A stretch of DNA of 64,000 nt. Origin: Dermanyssus gallinae. Lineage: Eukaryota; Arthropoda; Arachnida; Mesostigmata; Dermanyssidae. Positions 18,978-29,207 of the stretch are shown here, one piece after another. Position numbers and translations under genes: made by a program. The stretch spans positions 620,001 through 684,000 of the forward strand of contig QVRM01001782.1 in assembly GCA_003439945.1 (NCBI GenBank), given 5' to 3'. Position 1 is the stretch's first letter; each line of letters opens with the position of its first letter. The notes under the pieces are model-generated. The model saw nothing but the letters and a program-made list of their open reading frames with translations, was not told where the DNA came from and searched no databases.

Positions 18978-21543
18978 CTACGGGATCTCAGGGAACCCTT
19001 TGGCGGAGGGAAGGGACCCTTTGACTGACGCCGCGTTTCCCCGCTGAAGCTCGATCGATACTCGCTGCAGTAGGAGCTCTCCAGAACGAGGATCCCTTGT
19101 GACTGCGTTCAGTCTTTTTCCAAGCTCCTTGAAAAATTTTGACGTTTCTTCACCCATGGGTCCGTAAGTTTCTATGGCAATTGGCTGGACGATAAACTGC
19201 GGATTGAGTTCTCTGTATTTCGCTAACTTGCGGTCCTCCGCAAGACAAGCAGAAGCACCAGCTTTCTGGCTTGTTCGAGCGACGTAGCTCCTGGCCAATG
19301 TACACGACACGGTAACGTCCCATACAAGTAGACGACCTCTTTCCCAAGGGGTTAGAGTTTTGCCGTCCGGTCGTAACCCACTATTGGCGCTGAGGCCTAG
19401 TGGCTCTTTCACAGCTGGCACCTGTGCACTATGCAGTGCACGACAGACGACGTCGTTTATTGCATAGTGTCGTGGGTGGCGGTCGGCGCTGTATCGGCAC
19501 GATAGAGCGTGTACCCCTGTTGTTGTTACGGGGAACCGACACCAATTGCAAAGATGAGCGGCACAGACCGACTCCCCCAGCCGCAGATCAGACACGATGC
19601 GGAGTGTGTTATTGTCCAGCATCGTACCTAGTTGCGGCGAGGGGAGGGCCTGAAGCCACTTGCCACTCATCGGATCGAAGCAAGCTCGTAGTCTAGCCTT
19701 GTCAGCCGTAGTTTGCGCCTGAGACTGGAGATAGGCCTGTTTTCGCTCTACGACAATGCGGTCGAGAGACTCTTGCGTTGGGGAAACCGGTAGAGCCTCC
19801 CACCGCGATTCAAATTCGTCCAGGCTCGTACGCGAAGCCCGTTCAATCACCTCCGATGTACCTTCCAGGCCAATGGAAACAATTAGATGTTTAAAATCTG
19901 TGATCGAGCCCACGTTGCACGATAAGGTCAGATCTTTAGTTGTACGGACACCGAGGCCACCCGCGCTGATTGGCAGCGTAGCTTGGGCCCATGCGTTCTC
20001 TCCTAGGCGCACATTGAGTAAGCATTCGAGTGTCGTCCGGAAGAGTTCGTCGAGAACGTGGAGCAGATCATCTCTCTTGTACGAGGGAGAACATCGTAAA
20101 AGATAAATTAAACGAGGCGTGGAAAGGCTTTGCCGTAGAAGATAGAAGACATCAGGCAAATCGCCTGCAAGTAGTCCATCGTCTAAGTACCACGGTCGCA
20201 ATTCTGACTGCAGTCGTGCCTGAAGCTCATGTAATCCTATGCAGAAGAGGGCAGGCCCACACGGGTCGCCCTGCTGCACCCCACACTTCGACAGCATAGT
20301 CTTTCCTTGCCAATAGAGGTTGGACGGGAAGCGATACATCTGGTAGATAGCGGCGTACAGCGCCGGGGTTCGCCGTTTAACCGAGTTTAAAATGTGGTCT
20401 CTCCGCATCATGTTAAAAGCATTTTGAAAGTCCAACTTTACCAAAAAAAATTTGTTTGCGGCTCTGTGTGATTCAATGTATGCAGCGGTGGCATGTACGG
20501 CAGCTTCGGTACCCCCCTTAATACCACAGCCAAGTTGCAGTGTCTAACTCAACAATGTCTTTGATTGATTTCTTGACAAGGACTTTGCCGACAAGTCTTC
20601 GTAAAGTGAGCCCTACTGCGATAGGTCTTATTCCACCGTCCTTCTTCCGGAGAGCGATCAGAGAAGCTCCCTAAAATATTGGTAATAAAAAATCTGGTAG
20701 TTGTCCGTTGATGGCCAGAGTAACAAAGCGGCACAGAGAGAGCAGCAAAGGATTACTGTTTTCATCCTCTCTGCCCATGATATCCTTTAAGTGGCGAGGG
20801 CGAAGTCCATCGGGCAATTGCTGGAGCAATTGGGGAAACTTCTAATTGCGTTGCGGATGTCCGCTGGGGTAACGGAGATTTCAGATCCCGGTGGTCTGGT
20901 CGCTGGTGCGTCTGGGAAGGTTGTATCTGGGGGGTGTTCGGGGTGCTTGGCTAAGAGGCTCTCTAGGGTTTGTGGATCGACTGGGGCGATCTTGTCAGTA
21001 GACAAAAGCGTGCGGGCGGCCGACGAAATATCTCTAAGAGCCAGTTTCGTCTGTACCCTTTTTGACCGTCGGGAGTCGGGGTCGCATGGCGAGGGCGTCC
21101 CGCGTTTTGTTCCACACAAGTGAGGGTTTTCACTTATTTTAGCTCTTCGACGGAAGCGTACCAGGTTTTCCCGAATAACTGATGTAAGTGTGCGTCCTTT
21201 TTCTTTTTTTTTGCGGGGATGCTAAACACAAGAGAAGGGAAAGCAAATAGCCGTTCCCAATTTTCCGGTGAGGCAGACGAGCACAGATCATTTATAGTTT
21301 TAGATAATTCTGCTGCAACATGGCTTCTAAGAGAGCGGGGTGTGCAAGATATCATTTTAAGCTTAGATTTAATTTCCATGCGATGTGAAAAGGTTGGCCA
21401 GGGTCGGTTTGAAATGATTGGTTCGGTAGTCGGTTCGAAGTTATCGGCTGAGTGGGCGTGTCTGCTTGTAATTGACCTGCGAGTTGTTCTGTCTGCGTGG
21501 TTGACGAGACCCAGCGTCGGATATCAGTTTGCCGAGTGGTCAT
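18978..21543 (-). pseudogene. Two-ORF RLE family ORF2: reverse transcriptase, CCHC knuckle, RLE endonuclease (frameshifted)
   Basis: The start ATG at 21543-21541 lies in TAATG as in the other copies. The first 1.1 kb is broken by stops and frameshifts and shows no clear N-terminal C2H2 finger. From 20444 to 18978 a clean 488-residue frame carries LDFQNAFNMMRRDH, GVQQGDPCGPALF, YLDDGLLAGD and a thumb with LPISAGGLGV. It then has a CCHC knuckle (CNWC...HALSC) and a restriction-like endonuclease with RPDG (about 19360-19371), LVWDVTV and KLAKY. A PD...D...K-type core after a CCHC knuckle is the layout of R2-group elements, although the RT signature YLDDG and the two-ORF organisation differ from R2. 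The C-terminal half is intact while the N-terminal half is decayed. Confidence 0.85.
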
Positions 21544-21621
21544 TATAAGTTTTCGGTCTGTACCACCTGTGAGCCATCTAAGACACGAGATCGCGAGGGA
21601 ACCGGGTCTTCGATTGAGTCT

Positions 21622-23310
21622 TCAGGTTCGTGTAGGGGTGAAGACCGCTTTTATTGCATTTTCTATCTCTTTACGGATGTTTATCCCACCAGACTGGGCA
21701 GCGGGAGCCAATTGCTCCGCAGGTACGGCCCGAGAGTTCAGAGACGGTCCCGGGATGATCGACGCGATTAGTTTTTCGATAACAGCGCCTACTTGAGCCA
21801 CAATGGTGTCAACTATCCGCGGGATAAGCTTTTCTGTCACCGACTGCAGGATCTTTTCTATGCTGAGTGCAGGAGTACTCACTTTCTCAGCGACTGTCTT
21901 TACAGGCTGACTTGGGGCGGGCTCCCTTGCTGTCGTATCGCGCGCGTTATTTACAGAAATTTTGACTCCATTTTGGACGACAGCAGCAAAACTGCGCCTG
22001 CTAAAGTTTGCGGCGGGATTTATGTCAACCACGGGTGCGCAAAGTTTAACAGGTAAGGCCTTAGGTTGTTTCTGAATTACATGTTTAGCGGACTTCTTTA
22101 AGAGTTCTATACGATTTAGCCGCTGCACACACGACCCAAATGTTGCTTCGTGGTTACCTTTGCATAAGCAACAGCAAGCGGGCTGATCTGATCAATCTTT
22201 TCTAATGTGACTGGTGGAACCACAGCATCGGGGACTCGTTAGTCGACATTCCGATTGCATATGGTCTAGACTGTAGCAGCGGTAGCAATGGAGAGGCTCC
22301 CGGTAGAAAACCACGCCGTGTGACTTAAAACCCAATCGTACTTCAGCCGGAAAATTAGCTACGGAAAATGTCAGAATGATATTTTGGCCATTATCCGTGG
22401 CCATCACAAAACCCGTTCTGGCGTTTTTGGATCGAACACGAACTGCTTCTGTGACTCCAAGCGGTTTAAGAGCACTGGTGATAGCAGATTCGGTTAACGA
22501 TGGGTGCACACCGCTTATCTTGCCTTTCACTACCGATCTGGAACCACTTATTCGAGAAGTGACAGGAACACCGGCTAACGACTGCAGACTCAACAGAGCT
22601 GCCTTATCCTCAGGATTTTCTGCGACAATAACTAGATTTCCCGCTCTAGTTAAAGTGGGTTCTTCTACCCGACCGGAAATATGTTTCGCGATGTCGTCGC
22701 ATATGGCATTAAAGTTTGTTTCCAACTGATTATCTTCGGCTGAAAATATTACAGCATCAGTTTTCTCTTTGACTTGAACCTTGGCAATTGCTTCTTTAGC
22801 TACTACAGGTTTTCCCCCAGCGCCTACCTCACACCACCCTGCATCATCTCCAGCCTCAAGCGGCGTTCCACTAACAACCACTTGATTTCTTTGCCAATCT
22901 ACAATTATATCGGAGTCAGCTGCAGCTGGAGCCGCGCTGTCAACGCCGTTGCCACTCTCCTCTGGCTGTTCTCCAGCTGACTGATTCTTTGCTGTTGAAA
23001 CTGTCAACTTCTTTCTTTTCTTCTCATCAGCCTTGCTCAGCTGCTGCTGTAGAGGCGGACTGCTGGCCTTCCGTTTGTTGTTCTTCTCCTCCCCATCGCC
23101 GTCGTCAGTACATGCCGGCGGCTGTTGCTTGGTGACGTCAGTACCAGCAGTAGAGACCGCTTTTGTAGCAGCACCGACACGAGTGTCGTTTTGCACGCCA
23201 CGGGTGTTGTTCTGCACGTCACGGGTATCAGCTGATAATTCTGCGGTTGGCTCCGATGCTACCAATGGTGGAATTGGTGGCTTTAAAGGCGGACTCCGTT
23301 CAACCGGCAT
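21622..23310 (-). pseudogene. Two-ORF RLE family ORF1 (gag-like, zinc knuckles), one in-frame TGA
   Basis: A single frame of 562 codons from MPVERS, interrupted once by TGA at 22192-22194. The N-terminal 130 residues are low complexity (KK-rich, Gln/Ala-rich). A central domain follows, then CCHC knuckles: CYRC...H...C; a second CGSTSH unit that lacks its first half and whose final Cys position is the TGA; and CCLCKGNH...C. After the knuckles comes SFAAVVQNG, common in gag-like ORF1s, and a hydrophobic helical C-terminus. Role by analogy: RNA binding. The ORF stops at 21622, 79 bases before the conserved TAATG at 21545-21541, so a frameshift near the end is likely. A gag-type ORF1 beside an RLE-type ORF2 is unusual. 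Confidence 0.8.
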
Positions 23311-23465
23311 TGCTCTTCGAATGCACTGGCTCTTGTAGAATCATCTCACCACAGCACAACCGTCAAGACAGTCGAAACTTAAGTTAAAACTTGCACAAAA
23401 CACAGAGTTCAGTCAAAACACGTCTGCACCATTCGAATGTAAACATTCGAAAAAAAAACAATAGT

Positions 23466-24029
23466 CATTATTGCGATAACAAGGCTGATACTATGATCTA
23501 GAATGATCGAACAGTTAATAAGGGGGAAGAAGAATCGATTCCTACAAAAAACGGAGGCCCGGAAACAAACGCTCTGAGAATGGCACTATGAATGAACCAG
23601 GACACCATCCGACGTACCAAGAGCCGGACCGGTCAGGTCATCCCCGACCTCGAGAAATGGTTTAACAATGAGCACGGAGAAGTCATCTACTATCTGACGC
23701 AGGTTGTGACGGGGCACAGGAGCTTCCAAAATTACCTGCTTGAGATAAACAAGGCTTCAGACGCCAAATGCATCTTGTGCGACACAGACGAGGAGGATGA
23801 TGTGACTCACACAATCCTCCTATGCTCAGGATTCGAGGACATACGACAGAACTCACCGGTAATGGCGTATACAGACATGACGGTGATAAACTTAGTCACC
23901 GCTGCGCTCAAGGATGAGTTTAAATGGGAACATGGCATCAGAGTGGTGAAAAGGATAAGGAAGAGGAAAACAACTAGAAAGACAGCGAACTGGAAGGGTG
24001 AGCCGACGGAGAGATGGAATGGCGGATGA
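23466..24029 (+). pseudogene. R1-type ORF2 fragment, C-terminal half of the split copy
   Basis: This continues the fragment at 18180-18935 after the RLE-family insertion. From 23592 the frame is open for 145 codons: YYLTQVVTGHRSFQNYL, then the CCHC motif CILC...THTILLC. It aligns with YLTQVLTGHGNFQSYL and CLFC...HTLLRC of the ORF2 at 9537. The stop is at 24027-24029. The 3' sequence to about 24160 contains AATAAA and shows no similarity to the 3' UTR at 12654, so this is a distinct R1 subfamily. Confidence 0.85.
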
Positions 24030-26145
24030 AAACCAACATTGGAAAATAATTTTTACAAACAGAAAACACAGAAGAACCTTAATTTTTAGCAAAGTAAAAC
24101 GAAAGTAGTTCTGATGAAAGTGGTTGTAACATGTTTTAAATAAATAAAAAATACGACTATAAGGGCTGCGGATACGGTCACTCTGACGTTTTATAAATCC
24201 ATTTTCTTTGCGCGGACCTTAAAATCTCTCTAAGTGAACATTCGCAAACGCATTTCACCAGCGAGTTGAAAATAGGGGGCAGTGGTGAAGGTTTAATATA
24301 CTTGATTATATGAAACAATGATAATATGGGAGAGTACTGGTAAATTCCTAAAGGACATCGCGAGATGCGCAGGCAAAATTAGAGGCGCCAAGGACCGGAC
24401 ACGCTTCGTTGATTGCTAAGAGCGTAAGTACAATAATCTGCTGAGTAGTGCAATGCAGATTCGTAGCGAGGGAAAAGTAATTACGCCGCAGGATAGTATA
24501 CAATGCACTGACCGAGAAAATAAAAAAAATATATGTAAAAAGAGAGAGAGACTACCTACACGTTCACTTAGACGCAACGGTAACATGATTTGTAATAAAC
24601 AAACATCGGAATTAAAAAGAACTATTATGGGTGAAGCTGTTGCAGATTCTCTCGCGGTTTGTTCAGTAGCGAAATTGACAAGACAAATGCGTAGCTCGTT
24701 GTGTAAATATCCTTGTTACGCAGCCAGGGCGTTAGTACAAAAATAAAATGCTAACAGCAGCAATGGTTTTTTGTGTAGACGACTACATGAAAATACAACA
24801 CCTAAGGAGAAAATTACGTCTTACGTCGTCAGGAACAGCGCTTTTTTGTGGGTACACCTGGAGTAGTTTGGGTAAGTGCAGCTTAAATGTAAAAAATATG
24901 TCTTAAATGCGTAATTTTTTATATTCTCAGCGGAAATAATTTGAACTCTTCTATCGAGCGGTACCCGAACCTGTTGTTATCATTGTACAACTGGTATATT
25001 TAGTATACTTTGTACGCTATTTATTATTATTTAAATTGCAATTCAGTCCATATTTGAACTTAAATCACATATCTATTCTTATTATCATTCTCTCTGATAC
25101 ATATGTTGTACTGGTCGTACACTTTGTTTTGTAGAGCCGCTATTTTTGGTACTGCCTTTTGCAATCGCAGCGTTCCCTCTGTATTAAGCTTTATTATTTT
25201 ACCTTAATTCTATAGACTTAGAATAAGCTTGTCTGTCACTACGTGTTTAACAAAATCAACGTCAAACACGCTGGACGGGGGGGTGGGGGGGGGGGCTTCT
25301 GCCCAGCGTCTACATGTTAATGCAAGAGTATTTGGCCCGCGGCTTAAACTGACGAACATTTATGAAAATATGCTTACGTCAAAATGTATGGCAAACCGCC
25401 GCGTTGTGCACACCCATGAGGCTTCCGGGACAGAAGCTAGTACACTTGCACCTCCCCTGATTGTTTGAAATATTTGCATACGCAATTCCTGCTTGGTGGG
25501 AGGATGAGAAGATGGCTGGTTTTTAGTGGGCTGAAGTCCCACACTACTGGGGCACACTTGCAGACGAGCCTTCTGCAGTAGTGTCCGTATGTGCAAACTG
25601 CATTTTCCAGTTACTCCTCTACATAAAAAAGTCTTCAGCTGCAGGAAATAATTGGCATTCCACCGCTTCCAAAACATATTTAGTTGTTGATCTCTCTCCC
25701 GCTCTTAGCTGAGCGGCGCAGCAACGATATTGTTGACTAATAGAGTAAATTAGTGGAGTGGCACTTGGCTGCAGTATACTGTACGCTGGGTCTATTTATA
25801 TGTACGCGGTGTTATTGGCGCCGGCCAATTTAAACCCAAATCTGCATATGCCAAGGGGCGGCAGTTAAGTACGGCTAATCAGTTTCAGTAACACAGCGTT
25901 CGGAGGTCGTCTTCTCGTACCTGTCACCCTGTTAACTGGTGATTTAACTAAGCCGCTTATTTGCTCCCACCCCACACTATACCCCACACAGCTCTTCACA
26001 ATGAAAGCATTGCGGTAACTGTAAGCAACTAGGAAAACATTGCATAGACTATATCGCCCTTATATAGCCTCTCACGTACATCTTTGCTTGTCGCGTGAAA
26101 ATGCGTTGCATTATCGCTAATCGCAATTTGCTCCACACACACCTC
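24030..26145. other. Gap, no recognised gene
   Basis: The first 130 or so bases are probably the 3' UTR of the split R1-type copy. A 97-codon ORF at 24453-24746 shows nothing recognisable. A G-rich run lies at 25276-25296, flanked by CGCTGG/CCAGCG. Otherwise there is unique-looking, AT-rich sequence without retrotransposon motifs. Confidence 0.4.
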
Positions 26146-26273
26146 TAGAATTAAAACATTTTCTTAAGGAGGTTGTTTTCAATTCTAGACCATCCTCCGT
26201 CCCCTACGGGCTTGCAACTCACCGTGAGGTACTTCGTCAATGCACCGAGGGCCGGACATGTTGAGATATCTAG
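26146..26273 (-). mobile_element. tRNA-derived SINE, body fragment
   Basis: This is the reverse complement of about 130 bases of the SINE body at 16870-17008. Shared words include TAGAATTAAAA, GACCATCCT, CCCTACGGGCTTG, AACTCACCGTG and TGCACCGAGG. The Pol III head is absent. It is enough to show that the body is a dispersed repeat. Confidence 0.75.
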
Positions 26274-26962
26274 TGCTCGGACGCTTCGGTAGTCGGATAA
26301 TCCAAAAGTGGTTTAGTCTCTTGGTTTAGTCTTTATGTTAGTATAATAAGTGCGTTGCTTGGTGCATTGTGGCATTGTGTTTCCCAGTCCCTGTTAAATT
26401 AGGAGGCGAAGTTAAGCGAAGCAGTTGAAACAAAGTTGGCGAGATTCTCGACAATATGTATTGGTTCATCGTTATTAGTTGTTCTGCTACGGAGCCTTAA
26501 AAAGCCCTTTTGGTCGACAAACGGGTTAAATGTATGTGTTTTTTTGGTTAAACGATTTAATGCCTACTGATAATGTTTGGGTCGAGCATCTTTGATGCAG
26601 ATTTGCAGTGATATTCCGGGAGTTGTGTTTTCTAGTAGCAAGCCGAGAAGCAAGTCGGTCAACACCACGTTGCACTTTGCCTAGGTACCTGTGGTTGTAT
26701 AGAATTTGTATTATCTATAATTATAGAACAAAGGCGCACGCATTTACCAGAATCAGTAAGTGTCAGTCTTGGTAGCGTAACAAATTTTAACAGAGCTATA
26801 CTACCTTTGATGACTGATAGTGACGTGAGTTGTTTTGTTTGAGTCTATAGCATGACAGACTGCGCCTTAGCTGACCACTGTGCTAGCATCCCAAGAAATA
26901 TGTATCTCGTGCAGACACTCAGACAAATTTTCGTTCCTTATTTACCTCACTATTCGAATACA
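26274..26962. other. Gap, nothing recognised
   Basis: About 690 bases of unique-looking sequence between the SINE fragment and the first fold-back element. No ORF, repeat or RNA gene that I can support. Confidence 0.4.
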
Positions 26963-28755
26963 GGGTTTCGACAACTATCTATAAGTCTTCTAAAGCGGTC
27001 AAAGGTAAAATAACAAAAAAACACATAGAGACACCCTTGTTATCACATCACAAAATTGGGTGTATGTACACATGCATCATACTATTGCAGAATTTATTTT
27101 GAAGGTACTATACGCAGTATGCCTGATTCCGCCCTTGGTAATAGGCAGAAGTAGTGACTTCGGTGCCGCCTCAGGATTGCAGCAAAATGCTTCAAAGTGC
27201 GAGCTATACGTTTTGTCATCCGGCTCCGCATAGCTACCATAAAACGTTACTAATCAAGAAAAATGAGCTGTACTGCAGAAACAGCGACAACAACAACAAC
27301 AACAATCAAACTAGCACACGCCATAGCGCCTTACAAGAACTTACACTTTTCCATGATCGGCAGCGCACCGTTACCAGCACAACCGCAATACCATACCGCC
27401 ACCGGCTCACGGAGATTTAAACAAGAGCAAAGTTCTGTCGGCGCGCATGTGTGTGTATTTACTAAACTGGGTGTGACATTTATTGAATTTGTCAATTTGT
27501 CATATCAATACTCAATGATGAATCCCAATCGACGTAATCTTGCCAAATTTGCAAACGAATCAGTTGCGCAGTGATTGCATTCGTAAGCAGCTAGCCAATT
27601 TAGTTACATAGTCTTCTACGAGTTGAAAAATAAAGCCTTTTTTTTAATAATTATTGTTAACCTCTTCTGGGTTGGGACCGGGGGAAATGCTTTTGAAATG
27701 TCTGTACAGAATACGGAATACGATACAGTGACATTGATACGCAAACACGCATAAAAACATTGCAATGAGTTGGTAATTTATTTACTCATAACCGTATTTA
27801 CTAGCTTACCCGTAGTAATTTCTACGTGGGCCATAACACGGTGGTACGGTGCGTACTTTGTGCTGTTATTATGACTGTTTTTTTTGCTGTTTTTATGAGC
27901 GGGCTTTTGTGCTGTCTCGCATTGCCTGTACAGCTGCATCAGCAATGTCGCGGAATGAAACTTTAGCAGTTGCGCGCTGTGCGATTTTTGTACGTACACC
28001 AAAAGTAAGAATTTGCTTCTTTTACGGCGGTAATTTTTGTTTCTAAGAACGTTAGCACCCGACATCTGATCGGGCGGGATGCAAACTATGAACCATTAGT
28101 GACGACCTAATTTCTGTTGGTGCTGTAATCCTTGCTGATGGCGATATAGCGTGCAGTACTTCTGGTGGCATGGTCTAGTTGTTACATACAAAGTTGTGTC
28201 GCCGCCGATGGTAACGGAGATGATAAGAGATGATGTGATGATATACACACACATGCGCGCCGACAGAACTTTGCTCTTGTTTGAATCTCCGTGAGCCGGT
28301 GGCGGTATGGTATTGCGGTTGTGCTGGTAACGGTGCGCTGCCGATCATGGAAAAGTGTAAGTGCTTGTAAGGCGCTATGGCGTGTGCTAGTTTGATTGTT
28401 GTTGTTGTTGTCGCTGTTTCTGCAGTACAGCTCATTTTTCTTGATTAGTGACGTTTTATGGTAGCTATGCGGAGTCGGATAACAAAACGTATAGCTCGCA
28501 CTTTGAAGCATTGAGCTGCAATCCTGAGGCGGCACCGAAGTCACTACTTCTGCCTATTACCAAAAGCGGAATCAGGCAGAGTTTATTTTGAAGGTACTAT
28601 ACTGCGTATAGTACCTTCAAAATAAACTCTGCTATAGTATGATGCATGTGTACATACACCCAATTTTGTGATGTGATAACAAGGGTGTCTCTATGTGTTG
28701 TTTGTTATTTTACATTTGACCGCTTTGGAAGACTTATAGATAGTTTTCAAAACCC
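26963..28755. mobile_element. Fold-back element 1 (about 0.5-kb inverted arms)
   Basis: Arms 26963-27457 and 28244-28755 are reverse complements with few differences. They enclose a 786-base core without a convincing ORF. The arms carry (CAA)n/(TTG)n and a TGTGTGTATTT inner end. The outer end reads ACAGGGTTT on the left and AAACCC on the right. Long inverted arms fit a fold-back or non-autonomous DNA transposon; no transposase is seen. ACAGGGT termini recur in the two other fold-back families here. Confidence 0.85.
28576..28632. repeat. 57-nt perfect palindrome within fold-back arm
   Basis: Two 27-nt arms (28576-28602 and 28606-28632) are perfect reverse complements around the 3-base loop TGC. 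The corresponding place in the left arm of the fold-back element (about 27095-27130) has only one half and four bases of the second. So the palindrome is asymmetric between the arms. Confidence 0.93.
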
Positions 28756-29113
28756 AGTAGTCTTTGTATATGCAGCTGTAATTTATTTGCTCATCTGTTC
28801 AGCTGTCGCCGGTAAATTGGACGGCTGGATAGGGGAATTAGTAGGGCGGGCTGTTGATTTGTGTGAGCTATTTGTTTCCGCCCTGTCAATATGCTTGCGT
28901 TCAACGAAACATCCGTCGCTCCTCTTGAGGTTAAGGCGCGTTGTTGTATAATGAAGCGACATTAACTGCAGCAGCGCGTGTGTAGAGGCCCTTGAGTGCT
29001 TGAGGCCCCGGGTTTTGCTTACCAACCGCACTTCACAGCAATCCCTCACTGGCACATTAATAGTGGCGATCTTAAGGGGCTAAAACACACGCGTTCGTAC
29101 TCTTCCGATGTAG

Positions 29114-29207
<94 letters not shown>

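Larger units (their letters stand above)
18936..23454 (-). mobile_element. Two-ORF RLE-family retrotransposon inserted into an R1-type copy
   Basis: A minus-strand insertion of about 4.5 kb. The 3' end is an oligo(A) tail (oligo(T) at 18934-18942 on the plus strand). The 5' end lies near 23454, next to the short palindrome TTCGAATGTAAACATTCGAA (23432-23451). AAAACAATA occurs on both sides (18918-18926 and 23455-23463), with GT following in each, and is a likely target-site duplication. It contains ORF1 (21622-23310) and ORF2 (18978-21543), both damaged. Confidence 0.8.
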
